Below are positions 1 through 11,700 of a DNA stretch of 24,886 bases, one piece after another (positions within the stretch are counted from its first letter, which is position 1; the number at the start of each line of letters is the position of its first letter). The stretch comes from Haplosporangium gracile (taxonomy: Eukaryota > Mortierellomycota > Mortierellomycetes > Mortierellales > Mortierellaceae): positions 1-24,886 of the forward strand of contig JAAAUF010000628.1 in NCBI GenBank assembly GCA_015499985.1, in the 5' to 3' direction. The position numbers were made by a program, and so were the translations under genes. The notes beneath the pieces were generated by a model. It saw only the letters and a list, made by a program, of their open reading frames with translations, did not search any database and was not told the origin of the DNA.

Positions 1-348
1 ATGGCCAAAAAGCGCACCAACGTCATCCCCATCATCGAGGATGCTCGTCACCCCCACAAGTACCGCATGTTGGTCGGCATGGTCGACGTCATCTTTGCCG
101 ATGTTGCCCAGCCCGATCAATCCCGTATCATTGGAATCAACGCCCACCACTTCTTGAAGAACAACGGACACATTGTCATCTCGATCAAGGCCAACTGTAT
201 CGACTCGACCGTCGATGCCGCCACTGTCTTTGCCGGCGAGATCCCCAAGCTTCAGGAGCAGCGCATCAAGCCCCAGGAGCAGTTGACTCTTGAGCCCTTC
301 GAGAGAGACCACGCCTTGGTTGTCGGAAAGTACGTCCGCTCCAAGTAA
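1..348 (+). CDS. NOP1: Fibrillarin (Nop1) C-terminal exon, partial
   Basis: This is the last 115 codons of fibrillarin, the SAM-dependent 2'-O-methyltransferase of box C/D snoRNPs, which methylates pre-rRNA in the nucleolus and a glutamine of histone H2A. The family hallmarks are in order: [20 protein letters not shown] at residues 2-21, the acidic strand [13 protein letters not shown], the [12 protein letters not shown] core strand, and the near-terminal [19 protein letters not shown]. The ATG at base 1 is an internal methionine of the family, not the start. The GAR-rich N-terminus and the SAM-binding half lie left of the window. The frame is open from base 1 to a TAA at 346-348, with no intron in this part. 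The end matches the usual fibrillarin C-terminus, so the visible part looks intact and functional. Confidence 0.97.
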   Translation: MAKKRTNVIPIIEDARHPHKYRMLVGMVDVIFADVAQPDQSRIIGINAHHFLKNNGHIVISIKANCIDSTVDAATVFAGEIPKLQEQRIKPQEQLTLEPFERDHALVVGKYVRSK

Positions 349-995
349 ATGTTGGCTGTTAGGGATGTTGAGGAGGACTTAGGAGATATTATTTTTTTTT
401 TGCATGGATAGAACACACACTCACAAACAATGGATATTTGAATTTTGCATCTTTCTTACTCTTTCTTGTCCATTACTCTGTATGTCATGGGTACCAGGGT
501 TCAATTGGGCAAACAACGATATGTACTGAGCGACCATGGCTGACTAGCGTCCATTCCAGTGTGTCCTGAACGGCTATTTAGCGTGGATCTTTTTTACTGT
601 TTTGTGTTTTCAGAGTGGTGTTTCACAGTGCAAGTTTCAGCTGAACAGGGCCCTTGTTTATTTTTTTTAGCCTCGTTTTTTCCTAACTGTCGTTGTTGTT
701 AGACTTTCCATTCTCTTTTTCTCCTTTCTACTTAACACAGTCCTTTCTCGACTGTCGCTGTCAGATCAGCTTCTTTTTTCTCACCTCTTTTTACCACCTA
801 AATAACTCTCACCTATTCTTAATCTATCATTCTACACTCCCTACCTGCTGCCTCAAGCGTCTTTAACGTCTTTCTTGGATTGACTCACTTCACTTCTTTA
901 AAACAACGACAGAACCATCCACATACATCTTCCTTCAGTCCCCCATCTCTTATCACAGCCCCCTCCTTTCCTCAGGTTCCCTGGTCTCCACCTCC
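349..995. other. Intergenic: fibrillarin 3' flank and pyrimidine-rich leader
   Basis: No coding potential is seen. The first part is the fibrillarin 3' UTR, with T-runs near 391-400 and 661-668. From about 690 to 990 the plus strand is strongly C+T-rich, as in leaders upstream of other genes in this window, and probably served as promoter/5' UTR for the YbaY-like ORF at 996. No clear TATA box or tRNA was found. Confidence 0.5.
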
Positions 996-1352
996 ATGAC
1001 ATTCGAGCTGGTTGGAGGACGACTACTTATCAACCAAACAGGGGGCGTAACGAGTCTTGAGTCGTGGATTACCGTGAAACTAGTCGACGTGTCCCGTCCA
1101 GAAGCAGGAGGCATCACCGTCAACCGTTAAATCATCCTGACAGCTTCGCGAGTCCGACCCTTTCCAGTCGAGTTCAAGATTTTGTTTGATTCACGCGTCT
1201 ACAGTCCCGAGAAGAAGTATGTCCTTTCTGCTCGAATTGAGGAGATGACGGGGGAGAAACGGTTGCAGTATATTAGTGCGTACCATCACCCTCTGCCCAT
1301 AAATGGACGGATGGTGTATGGAATCAACCTTTTGGTCCGGACCATTTGCTAG
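996..1352 (+). pseudogene. YbaY/YscW-like domain ORF with one in-frame stop
   Basis: Reading from ATG 996 gives 118 codons to TAG 1350-1352 with a single internal TAA at 1128-1130 (codon 45). Both halves in the same frame look like one YbaY/YscW-type beta-sandwich domain, best known from bacterial envelope lipoproteins. The first half has ITVKLVDVSRPEAGG (residues 25-39), matching the family pattern 'VTVxLxDxSxADAP'. The second half has FPVEFKILFD (56-65) followed by SPEKKYVLSARIEE, matching 'PxPFxLxYDPxxIdpxxxYxLxAxI'. The stop sits where the family often has a glutamine, so CAA to TAA is a plausible single change (inference). No signal peptide or lipobox is visible, so a fungal product would be cytosolic. 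Alternatives are a recent pseudogene, stop-codon readthrough or a sequencing error. No GT-AG intron of workable length removes the stop. Confidence 0.65.
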
Positions 1353-2703
1353 CACTTTTGGATTAAAAAATAATAGAAGGTTGGACACGTTATTTATGTA
1401 TGTTTTACGCTTGGGCCACTTTGTCTTTGTAGGAATTAAAGATCAAGAATGGTGTTGTTAATCAGCATGGACAGGGTACCCTATGAGCATAGGGTAGCAG
1501 ACCGCTGTATAAACACGCATATCGCAGACGGTGTCTTGCTCGCTAGTTTAGCAGCGTATTTTTTTTGAAGGGGGTGCCTTGCGCAATGGATTCAATGAGT
1601 GCAATGACGAATTGAAAGGAGGAGGTATGTCCAACTATATGTCGCTGTATGTTACTCTCTTCATGTACACAAGGGATGACTGACACTCGTTCATTCGTTG
1701 AATGGGGGGACATGCATGATCTACATACAGAAAGGGGACTGATTGATTGCTCTTGTTTTTGTCGGGTGTGCTGTTCTTGCCTAACCTGGTCCATGCGATG
1801 CGGGGTATGGGTGTGCATTGCAGTATGCCTTGTTGTCCCCCTAAAGTTGCCGATGCACGATGGTGTCAAGAGTGACAACAGCTGCAATAGCGTGTTCATG
1901 TGTCGAGAATATCGCCTCAGTGTGTGTGCACAAGAGATACAGAGAAGAAAGAAGAACTATAACAAGAAAAAAGTCCGGTCCGGACGGGTATTTTTTCATT
2001 CCATCCTTCTGACTCAGACAAATAAAGAGCTTTGATCACCAACGAATCAACAACAGAACAGAACAGACCATGTCCTCTTACTATCATCCCACCAATACAT
2101 CAACTCAGGGCGTTCATGTCTCTCCCTCTTCGTTGTCCGTTGTCTTCGTTGTCTTCATCTCGCTCTTTCTTTCCTTCAATGAGTTGATGTCCGTTACTTT
2201 CGTCCTTTGTCTTCTTCCTCCTTCCTATCGTCCTTTCTCCTTTCTTCTTCCTCTTGCTCGACTCAATCGCCTCTTGTCCTTCTCCCACCTGCGGATCGTG
2301 TGTCTCCCCCACTCTGTCACTTTTGAGTTTATTCAATATTTTCCTCCGGATGATCTCTGTCTTGAAATTCCCTCGTTCGTTTTTGTTCATCCCTCTTGAA
2401 CTCTCGACGTTTTTATTTTCCTACTCCTCCTAAACCTTTTCTTCTTTCTTCTTCCTTCACCTACTCATTTCCCTTTATTACTCTTTTGTCCCTCTCTTCC
2501 TATTCTTCTTCAAATTCCCTTTTCCTACTTCTCATTCACACCTAATCTCATCCCTATTCTACTCCATGAGCAACTTGCGCTCATAGTCACAGTCTTGCTC
2601 ATAGTCGTACCAATTCAACAAACATTATCCCCACACTCACCATAAAAAGCACCCCTACACCTCCTACCCCTACCTTTTACCCCGCATTCATATATAGACA
2701 ACC
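1353..2703. other. Long non-coding stretch and pyrimidine-rich leader of the FUSC gene
   Basis: I see no gene here. Open frames at 1649-2035 and 2070-2399 lack recognisable domains and look random or driven by composition. The 1470-1500 segment carries inverted AGGGTA motifs (reported as a repeat). From about 2100 to 2690 the plus strand is almost continuous C+T, typical of a fungal promoter/5' leader. A short ATG...TAG frame at 2566-2586 could be a uORF if the transcript starts upstream of it; that cannot be decided from sequence. Confidence 0.5.
1473..1496. repeat. Inverted AGGGTA cluster
   Basis: TACCCTATG at 1477-1485 and CATAGGGTA at 1488-1496 form a perfect 9-bp inverted repeat with a 2-bp centre. 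AGGGTACCCT at 1473-1482 is itself a perfect 10-bp palindrome that overlaps it. AGGGTA therefore occurs three times in 24 bp, in alternating orientation. This could be a dimeric DNA-binding site; its function is unknown. Confidence 0.6.
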
Positions 2704-5700
2704 ATGGGCAGGTCGTCAGGTTCACGCCGTGGAAGGGGCGAGCCTCACTCCTCCTCCTCCGCCTCCTCCTCCAACTCCTCCCTCGCTCCCTCTAGTAAAA
2801 AGCAATCCATCAACCCAAAGAGACACTCCTTCGACTCCCTTCACCCAAATTCATCCCCAAATCACTCCAGCGCAATTCCAAGAGGCAATGGCTACCAGGC
2901 AATGTCCATCCCCATGCCCCCTCCCCCTTCCCTCTACTTCTCCTTATTACCTGGCAGCAATGGCAGCAGTGGAGGACAACAGAGTGGCCAACAAGGCTCA
3001 GGGTCCCATTCCAATTCCAGCTCGCCTCGTCCTAGCCCAGCCATACTCCATACCTCCTCCTCCAGTAATAACAATAATAACAACAGCAATGGATTCTTGG
3101 GCAAGAAGACAAGGTCAAAGTCAACCAGCGCTAAACACCGCCAGCTGCACCACCCTCCTTCGATCCAGTTCCACCTCGACCCTCACTCCGAGCCAACTAC
3201 TCCAGCTCCACATTCTTCCCTGTCTAGTAGTCACCATTACGGCAGCCCGTCTAAATCAACTACGAACCTGCACCCTCAATCGTTCTCAAATCCCTCCACC
3301 CCAGCGATTCGAACTGCACCAGGGTCACTATCAGGAACGAAGACAGGAGCGGGTGGATTCAATCACTATCACACCCTCCACCACCCTCCTACTGCGTCCT
3401 ACCCTCTGTCGATGACCCACTCTCGCCGATCCAGTCTGTCAAACCCGTACGGACCCAGCGAAAAGTCCGATCCACAACGCCAAAAAGGAGGGTGAGTGCT
3501 TTGTCTTGTTCACAATTCAATGAATTGTGTGTATCCATGTGTTCGCTCATATCTCCTCCGCTTCCCCCTTGTTTTGTTTTGTCGCCTGTCGGTGTTTTGA
3601 ACCTCGATCGAGGGTTCAAATCATTGTGCTCAATGGCCGGTACTGTACTTGCTATGGCAATGTCTATTCTTGATGCATGATGCACACTTCATTCGGCGCT
3701 AGTATCTGCTATCTTTTCTCTCTTCATACTCGGGAGTGCAACCAAACCGGGATCCTTCCTTCCTTCCTTCCTTTGTTCTATCTATCTCATCCCATTTACC
3801 ATCCTCTACTGCTTTCGCTTGCCCTGAAAGTGAATAATGACCTCATGAATACCGAGCAAAAAGTTGACCCTTCTTTTCCGTTTTATGTCGCCGCTCAATT
3901 GTCGTTGTGAGCCACGTTTGACTCGAATTGACACCCCGCAAATTTCTTACATCTCCCTGCTCCACCCACCTCCTTCCTCCGTGCGACATATTCGTCTCAT
4001 TCTTGTCTGTCTCTTAACGCTAACGTTTGTTGCCGCCATTGTTTTCTCCGATCATACAGGTTCTTTGATATGGCTATCTTTGACCCAGCCCCAGATGTTC
4101 GCCCCAAAAGCGCAAGGTCATCGGTAGACCATGAACGACTCAGTCATCGTGTGGCAGTATCGCGTCCGCCCTCAATCGAGACCATCAATAGCGCCAACTC
4201 CGTCCCCTTTGCTCCTCCACCACCACCACCACCCTCAGCCTGGAAACAGTTCACCAACCGCTTCTCGCGTCGCGTCATCAAACGACACGTCAAGTTCATT
4301 GTCGCGCTATACATCTCATCTGCCTTGGCATTGATCACGCCGGTCGCACATCAGTTGGGTCCAACCCCATATCTGGCCAATGTCGCCGTGGTGTTCATGC
4401 ACCCCTCTCGAACAGTTGGATCCCAGCTCGAGGTCACCTTCTTCAGTGTGATCGGAGGCATCTTGGGAGCGATCTGGATCATACCTTGCCAGGTTGCTGT
4501 CGCTGCATTCAACCAGCGTTATCTAGCTGACGGCAACAAGTCAGCCTGGGCGATCGAGGCTGCATGGTTTTTCTTAGGCGTCTGGGTCATGACGCTGTAC
4601 AAGACTCGATATGCAAAGTTGAACTGCACATTCATCATTTACACCATCGCCGGCATCTTTTCGTTGACGAGGAGCCAGGCGACCTTGCATTTCACCTTTT
4701 TAAACTTTTGGAATCTCATGGGTCCGCTCATGATTGGTATTGCAATCTGCCTGTTCGTCAGCATCGTCTTTTGGCCTGAAACTGCCAGCGAAGGATTAGG
4801 GTAAGTAAGCACAGGCATTTAGCTTCCAGCTTGTTTGAGGGGGCGCCCTTTTGTCGTTTTGTATATATTCAATTCCGCACTAGTCTACATTGTGCTCACA
4901 ATTATCATGCATATTAATTTTAACAAACAAAACTTAGGCGCGCGCTGAACGAATCCATGGATACATCCCGGTCGCTTTTAAACCTCAGCACACGCGCCTT
5001 TCTCCTGAACCACAAAACCATCGCCCTGCCAAAGTCCGCCATTGACAAAGCTCAAGCAGAGGTTCGAACCGCCCAAAAGAAGCTCTTCAGTGCCTATCGC
5101 GAGGCGCGGTACGAGGTGACTTATTCTAGGACTAACCCCGCAGATTACAAGGAGGTTAAGACAATCGTTTCAGCCTTGATGCGACATTTGGCGTCGATGA
5201 GTTTGGTGGTGCAGAACGAGCGTTTGTTGATGCTGGGACATCCTGACCGTGACGACGAGGATTTGATGACTCAGAGCGGTGGCGAGTCCGACACTAGTTT
5301 TGCCACCAGCAACAGCAGCGAGAGTGAGAGCGACAGCGACACGGAGAGTCATGGTCGTAGGCGCGACCGCCCTTCCAGATCCAACAGTAACACCAACTCT
5401 GGAGAGCAGATCAGTCAACAAGCCGACTATTTTGGGAACGCAACCACAGAATCGGTGACTGGAAAAGGTCATCGCACACGCAACCGTCGTCAGAAGAAGT
5501 CGGATACTGTCGAGAGCCCCACCAGCGAGGATGACAATGACGAACCCCACCACCGACGTGTCCGGCGGAGAGGCAGTGCTGCAGAACTGCGCAGAATTCG
5601 ACAACTTTTGCAGAGAGCCGAGAATTCGACCCAGGCGGCACTGAAGGCGAAGCAGCAGCAGCAGGAGAACGCCAAGAAGGAGAATCTTCAGCAGACATTC

Positions 5701-8700
5701 CAGTTTGATCGCGGTGGGTTTGCGACCGCACCATCGACTCCAAGTGGCCGAGGCGTTTTCAATGTCTTTGGATACCACCAGGCGCACCGTTCCAGGAACA
5801 GGTCACCCGAGCAGCAAACAGGACTGGGGACTTCCGAGACGCTTCAACCATCCAGCGGACATCCTTCTAATGCCACCACCCCTAACTCATCGCGACCTAA
5901 CTCGATTTATGAGGAGACCAATCTGGATACGGTCAAGAGTTTCAAGTCCCTCTTCTCGATCAAGTCTGCCTCCATGTTCAAGTCCAACCGCCCTTCGTCC
6001 CTCAAAGCAGGATTCAAACCTGGCAACTTCATGTGGGGCAGGGGGCGAGGAGATCAGGGCGACGAGCACTCTGCAGGGACTCCCTTGGATTTTCACTATG
6101 CAACCATGCCTGCCGGATCCTTTCCTGAGGACGACCATCTGAACAATCGCCATTATCGGACGATCGGAGGGATCCGGTTTGGGACATCGTTGACGGATCA
6201 GCAAGTTAGGAAGGCGGCCGAGGCCTACAGGAAGAAGCAGGAAAAGCAGATCAAGAGGGAACGGAAGCAAGCGGAACGTGAACGCAAAGTCGAGGAGCAG
6301 CGGATTGAGAAGCAGGAGCAGGCTGTTGCGGCGGCAAGGGCCATCCCACCCAAGGAGGTTGCCTTTGGAGACCGCAAACTGTTCATGTCGTTTCTGGACA
6401 TTGTACGAGATCCCCTGCAACGGTTGAGTGATTCCTGTTCCCGAGTCATGGTAGCCCTGGAGATGGAGCTTGTCTCGGGACTCAATGTCGAGCAGGATCG
6501 CTTGGAGCGTATTCAGAGAAGGAACGTTCAGAGAGAGGCTGCAATCCGCGCAGCCGAGGCCAAGAAAGCAGGGGATGAAAAGGCGGCGACCAATGGAGCG
6601 ACAGTCAACACTAATGCCACTCGTACCGAAGCGACTGCTTGTGAGGCCCCGAAGGAAGCGGCAGATACGAGGCTGACAGCATTGGATCGCTTTCGAGTCT
6701 TGGTTGGTGTCAAGCCTCACAAGCTGAGCAAGGAGGATTTAGACTATGCCGAGGCGCTCAAGTCAAGCATGGGACTGAGAATCCAGGTGGGCGACAAGGG
6801 CAAGAAGGGCAAGGATTCAAAGTCAGCCAAGACAGTCCATCCTAACAAGTTCCTTCAGCAGGATACGATCCGCAAGATGACCTCGTCAGGACTGGAGGAG
6901 GAGGACGATTTTGCTCTGCCGCCGGGCATGTCGTATGTTCAGTATCTTACCCAAGAACTGGAGGTCTTTGACAAGGCAGAGGCGCAGGGACTGCAAGATT
7001 TCATTGCGACCCACCCGAGTCTGGATGTTGGACCACGCGAAGAGATCTTTTTGATCTTTTTCTTTCTCTTTGCACTTCGAGAGATTGCTCGGGAGTTGCT
7101 GCGACTCGGGAAGTATGTCGAGGAACTGGAGGAGCAGGAGCGGAGAATCATGGAATTGGAGGGTCGTAACAAGCGCAAGAAGAAGCTTTGGTGGCCCAAG
7201 GTGTTTGGCAACTTTTGGCACTGGTTTGCTTGGGGTAGCTATTCGCAGGTCAAGACCAGCGAGGGTTACAACTCACTGATCCGTAACTCGGCCAAGAACC
7301 TAGAGCACCGTCAGCCGAAGACTATCGAGGAGGAGAAAGCGATTGTGGAAGCTAAGGCTGCCAAGGCTGCCGCGGACAAGCTGGCTGCTGAGGTGGCTGC
7401 TGAGGCTGCTGCGGACAAGAGAGAGGAGCTCCAGAGACGGGTCGCCCAGCCTTGGGCACCCATTCCTTTGCGTCGCACTGTAACCCTGTCGAACCTTATC
7501 CATCGTAGGGGCCAGGGCGTTGATCTGGAACAAGGACGCGACGGCACCCGCAACCCACGTGGACAGGAAAAGTCTTCCCAGGAACGCAGGTCAAGATCCA
7601 ACACTCGCCTCAGGACTGGTAATGAATGGACGTCAGACAGGCCACGCCGGTACCGCAGTCATCAGCGGCTTTTCAGTAACTCCCGTTTGCGCCATGGAGT
7701 TGTCGAGACTACACAACAGCCGGATATGGGCAACCCATACGTCCTTGGAAACAGCGAGGACTTACAGCTATCGCCGGAGGAGGAGAAGGTCGAGGCTTCG
7801 GAGAAGAGCGAGTCGGAGCGAGCTGGCCAGTACAGCGTGGTCGAGATTCCGTCATTCGGATCGTTACGGCACAAGCAAAAGGAGGATTTGAGGCGCTTTG
7901 ATGACACCAACCAGGTCGAGCTGCTGCCTAAGATCCACGTCCTTAAGCCCAGCCATACCGCCCCACCGGAGCTGGACATCAACAAGCTTTTCAAGGCCAG
8001 GAAGTCACCATTCTCGTCGGACTCGGATGCAGGGGAAGGTCCTTCAGTCTTGCCGTCATCATCGGCAATGTCGCCCGGGCACCAATTTCCTTCGTTTTCT
8101 TTGAGAACATCGCCAGCTCTACTTTCCGATCACCATTCATCTTCCGACTCGGTAGCCAAGACGAGTCGCAAGGAGGGTCCTTACACTGTCGATTTTGACA
8201 GCACCGACAGCGACTCCGAGCACCAGGCGGGCAAGAAAGACAATAAGAGTAGCGCTCGTAACCTGTTTTCTGGATTCAGTCGCCGGCACTCTTCTGAAGA
8301 TGTCGAATCCGAAACATCTCCGCCATCTCGTAAAAAGTCACCCTCGCCAGCTCCCGCACCTCCAGAGCCACCTCAGCAGCCTAGAACCATCTTTGTGAAT
8401 ATCCCAAAACCCAAGACATGGCGATACTGGTTCTGGAATCATCTCCAGCCGTTCAAGTCTGAGGAGTTCAAGTTTGGATTCAAGATGGCGTGTGCTCTTT
8501 CGTTCATTGGACTTTGGTCGTGGCTGCAGTGGAACAGTACTCCGCTGGCGACCGATCGTGGACAGTGGGCAATGATGACTGTGATGGCCGTCCTGTCGCC
8601 TACCGTCGGTGCCACGTTCAGTGTTTGTGCCATGCGTGTCGCAGGGACTTTGGCGGGTACTCTTTGGGCTTTGATCACCTATTTGGTTCTTCCCCAGAAC

Positions 8701-11700
8701 CCTTGGGTCATCTGTGCCTTTATGCTCGTCATCGGTAAGTTTTGTCAACATACACTCCTTGCCAATGATTTTTTTCTTTTTTTTTTACAGATATGCATTT
8801 AATTAACCTTAAAGCTTCTTATTTACCCAAATAGGCTTTGCGAGTGTGTTCCTGATTTTAGAGTCTGCGCATCCTAAACTTGGGATCATTATGATGCTGT
8901 CGTACTCGTCGGTGACATTCATCAAATACGAGGGCAATACCGCTGAGACGATCTACGAGGTCTGCTACAAGCGATCTATTACGGTCATCATCGGCATTAT
9001 CATCTCGGTGGTGATGAACTCGCTCCTGTGGCCCATCCTTGCTAGAAGAGAGTTGCGCAAGGAGATTGCGGTCCTGATCGGAAGACAAGGAGTCTTGTTT
9101 GCCGAGCTGGTAAACAAGTTCTTCCTGGAGGAGCAGCGAGAGGGCCAGGGCCTTTCACATTATGTGGCCAACTGGCCAGAAAACGTTCAGGATGATGATG
9201 ATGATGATGATGATGATGGCAAGCTTGATGAGAAGGCTGCGCTGGCAAGAAGCCTTGAGGCCGAACATGTTCATGACTCATTCGTTGAGCGTGCCGAGCA
9301 AGCAGCGAGAGCATCACATCAGTTTTCTTCTAATCAGGATGGTCGTGGCAAGGGATCTACTGCAATGAGATCTAGAAGCGAGGGACAAATCTCTACCAGT
9401 CAGGCAAGCGAAGCCACAGGCGCCGGGGGTCGTGTCACCAGCTACAATGCCGAGTTGTTGCATCAAGCTACACCAAAGTCCGCAGACCCAGACCGACTGG
9501 CATTCCAGCATGTCGAGCAGCAGCTTCAGACAAAGTTGCTCAAGATTAACCAGCTTCTGGAGTTGTCTGCATCGGAGCCGAGGTTAAAGGAGCAATTCCC
9601 GATGAAGCTGTATAAGCAGATCATTCAGTGCTGTCAGAATATCTTGGACAGGATGGTCTCGATGCGTATGGCCGCGCAGCTGATCTCGCCTGAAGTCCGT
9701 GAGCTAGTCACCGGCCCCATGAACTATTACCGCCGCGACATGGTATATTGCTCATCTTTCCTTTTCGAAATTGGTGGCGTCTATATTTTGAGTCAGTTAT
9801 TTATCCGGTCTTTTTTTACTCTTCATAGGTTGGCGCGCTTCTGTTGTACTTTAGCGTGCTGTCGTCATCGCTCGCGTCAAAGTCGCCATTGCCCCCATAC
9901 CTACCCTCGGCTAGAGTAGCTCGTCTCCGAGTCATTTACAACGTCCGAGAGGCCATTGCCGCCCATCAGGCCGTCACTAACGAGGACCATTATACCTACA
10001 TCTACTACTATGCCTTCTCCTCTGCTCTAGAAGAAGTCATAGAGGAGCTCGGTACGTTTACTTCTTTTGAGTTGTGTGTATTCTATCCAAGTTTCCACAT
10101 ATATATGCTGTCTCTTACCAACCCGCAACTTGTGTTCATAACTTCATATCATCTATAGAGCTGTTGGCGATTTTAATCAAACCAATTGTCGGAGTGACAT
10201 TGGTCTCCTCTGGCAACAGGACATACGACGGCACCGGAGGGTTCACGGGCGACGAATTCAACTTTGGAACTGCCGTTCAAACCAACTATATTGGCATACC
10301 GGACACGTCTACGCTTTCGCATCCAGCCCCCGGATCGGAAGCTCTGCATGGACAGGGACTTGGTGTTGGTAGAGGTATTGGCGGTAGTTTGATGCAGGAT
10401 TCGAGCTCTGCGGGATCCTCGACCGCGATGCCGGTGATGATGATTAATATCGGGACTTCGGATTCAACAACTGCCGGCATGGGCGCTGGAGCCTTTGGTC
10501 AGGCACATCAGCACTTGCCACAGCATCATCTGCAACGTCAACAACAACAGCAGCATCAGCGTCAACGTGACTTGGAGAAAGGTTATGAGCCTCAGGAGCT
10601 GGAGTACCCTCATGATCTGTTGCACCAGCAGCAACAGAAGCTGATGCAGGATCAGGTCAAGATGCAGCAGATGCAGCAGCAGATCGAGGCGCAACAGAAG
10701 ACTATCCAACAACAACAGGTCCAGATCGAGCAGCAGCAGAAGGCGTATAATTTCCATCCGGATCTGGCCATTACTGCACCTATCGCCAGGGCACCATCTT
10801 CGACCAGTAACCCGACCGGGAACCTTGCAGGTGGATCTGGATCCAAGTCTTCATTGCTCTCGGGACATTCTGTCGCTGGATCCATTGGTCAAGGAGGTGG
10901 CAAGGACAAGCGGCCATCTGTGATTGAGAGCGAGATCTTGAGCTCGGCATCGACCGCAGCTTCCGCTCTCCATCAGCACAGCAGCAGACGCAAGAGTACT
11001 ACCGTCAAACCCAGGGCTGGAGGGCTCCATGTCAACATTCCCTCAACCCCTTCAGTTCCACAGGCAGGAGGACTTGCTCCCAATACGGCCGCTACTCTTG
11101 GAGGTATGAAACTTCCACCTGCGGCGGTAGCATTGGCAACATCGCCGATCATTATGATGGACGAGAGTTTGTTGGGTGGAGGACGACACAGTCAGCGGTT
11201 TAAGGAGGCGTTTCAAGTCGCGCAAGAGGCCAGCGGACAGAAGGTGATTGAGGTCCGGTCACCTACTATTTCCACATGCGGAGTCATGGTCATCCCTGCG
11301 CAGGTCCAATTGCCCATGGGAACGACTTCGACTGGATCCACGACCAAGAAGGCTGGCGCTGGCAGTTCCAGTAATGTCCCGACGCTCAAGAAGATATTGA
11401 GTGCCGGTGGTGCTACCGCTTCGTCAATAGCCTCGCCTGGAGCCGTGGTGGCATCACCCAAGGTGAAGACTACCAATGCTGGTCTCTTGGCAGCGAGCCA
11501 CAGCAGCCACCTACCAGATGTCACCGCCACTTTACCAGGTCCTCAACAACAATCCCAGCCCCATCAACAACAGATGCAACGTCCTTCCGTACACCTCTTT
11601 GCATCCCAGAAGGGACAAGGAAGTGTCTCTGGCCATGGACATTTTGGATCCCTCGCTGCTTCTTCTGCAGGTCCTTCATTAGCAAATGGCGGAGAAGGTC

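Noticed and set aside
490..530. GGGTTCAATT near 500 as a tRNA T-loop
   Set aside because: Flanks do not pair into T or acceptor stems and no anticodon arm is found.
1649..2035. Cysteine-containing 128-codon plus-strand frame
   Set aside because: No signal peptide, no regular cysteine pattern, no similarity recognised; it also overlaps an equally long minus-strand frame, as in random DNA.
2100..2390. Open frames on both strands in the leader (hydrophobic on plus, Lys/Arg/Glu-rich on minus)
   Set aside because: Both follow directly from the pyrimidine-rich composition and show no domain or splice structure.
2689..2696. CATATATA as TATA box of the FUSC gene
   Set aside because: It lies only about 8-15 bp before the ATG, too close to be a TATA box for that start.
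2729..3415. Plus-strand 228-codon proline-rich frame
   Set aside because: It overlaps exon 1 of the FUSC gene in another frame; the 2704 frame starts with a good ATG context and ends exactly at a GTGAGT donor that splices in phase.
3612..3624. tRNA B-box-like GGGTTCAAATC in the FUSC intron
   Set aside because: No matching A-box, acceptor stem or T-stem pairing around it; the motif is one arm of a palindrome.
9042..9317. Minus-strand frame with a poly-histidine run
   Set aside because: It is the complement of the GAT repeat in the FUSC coding exon.
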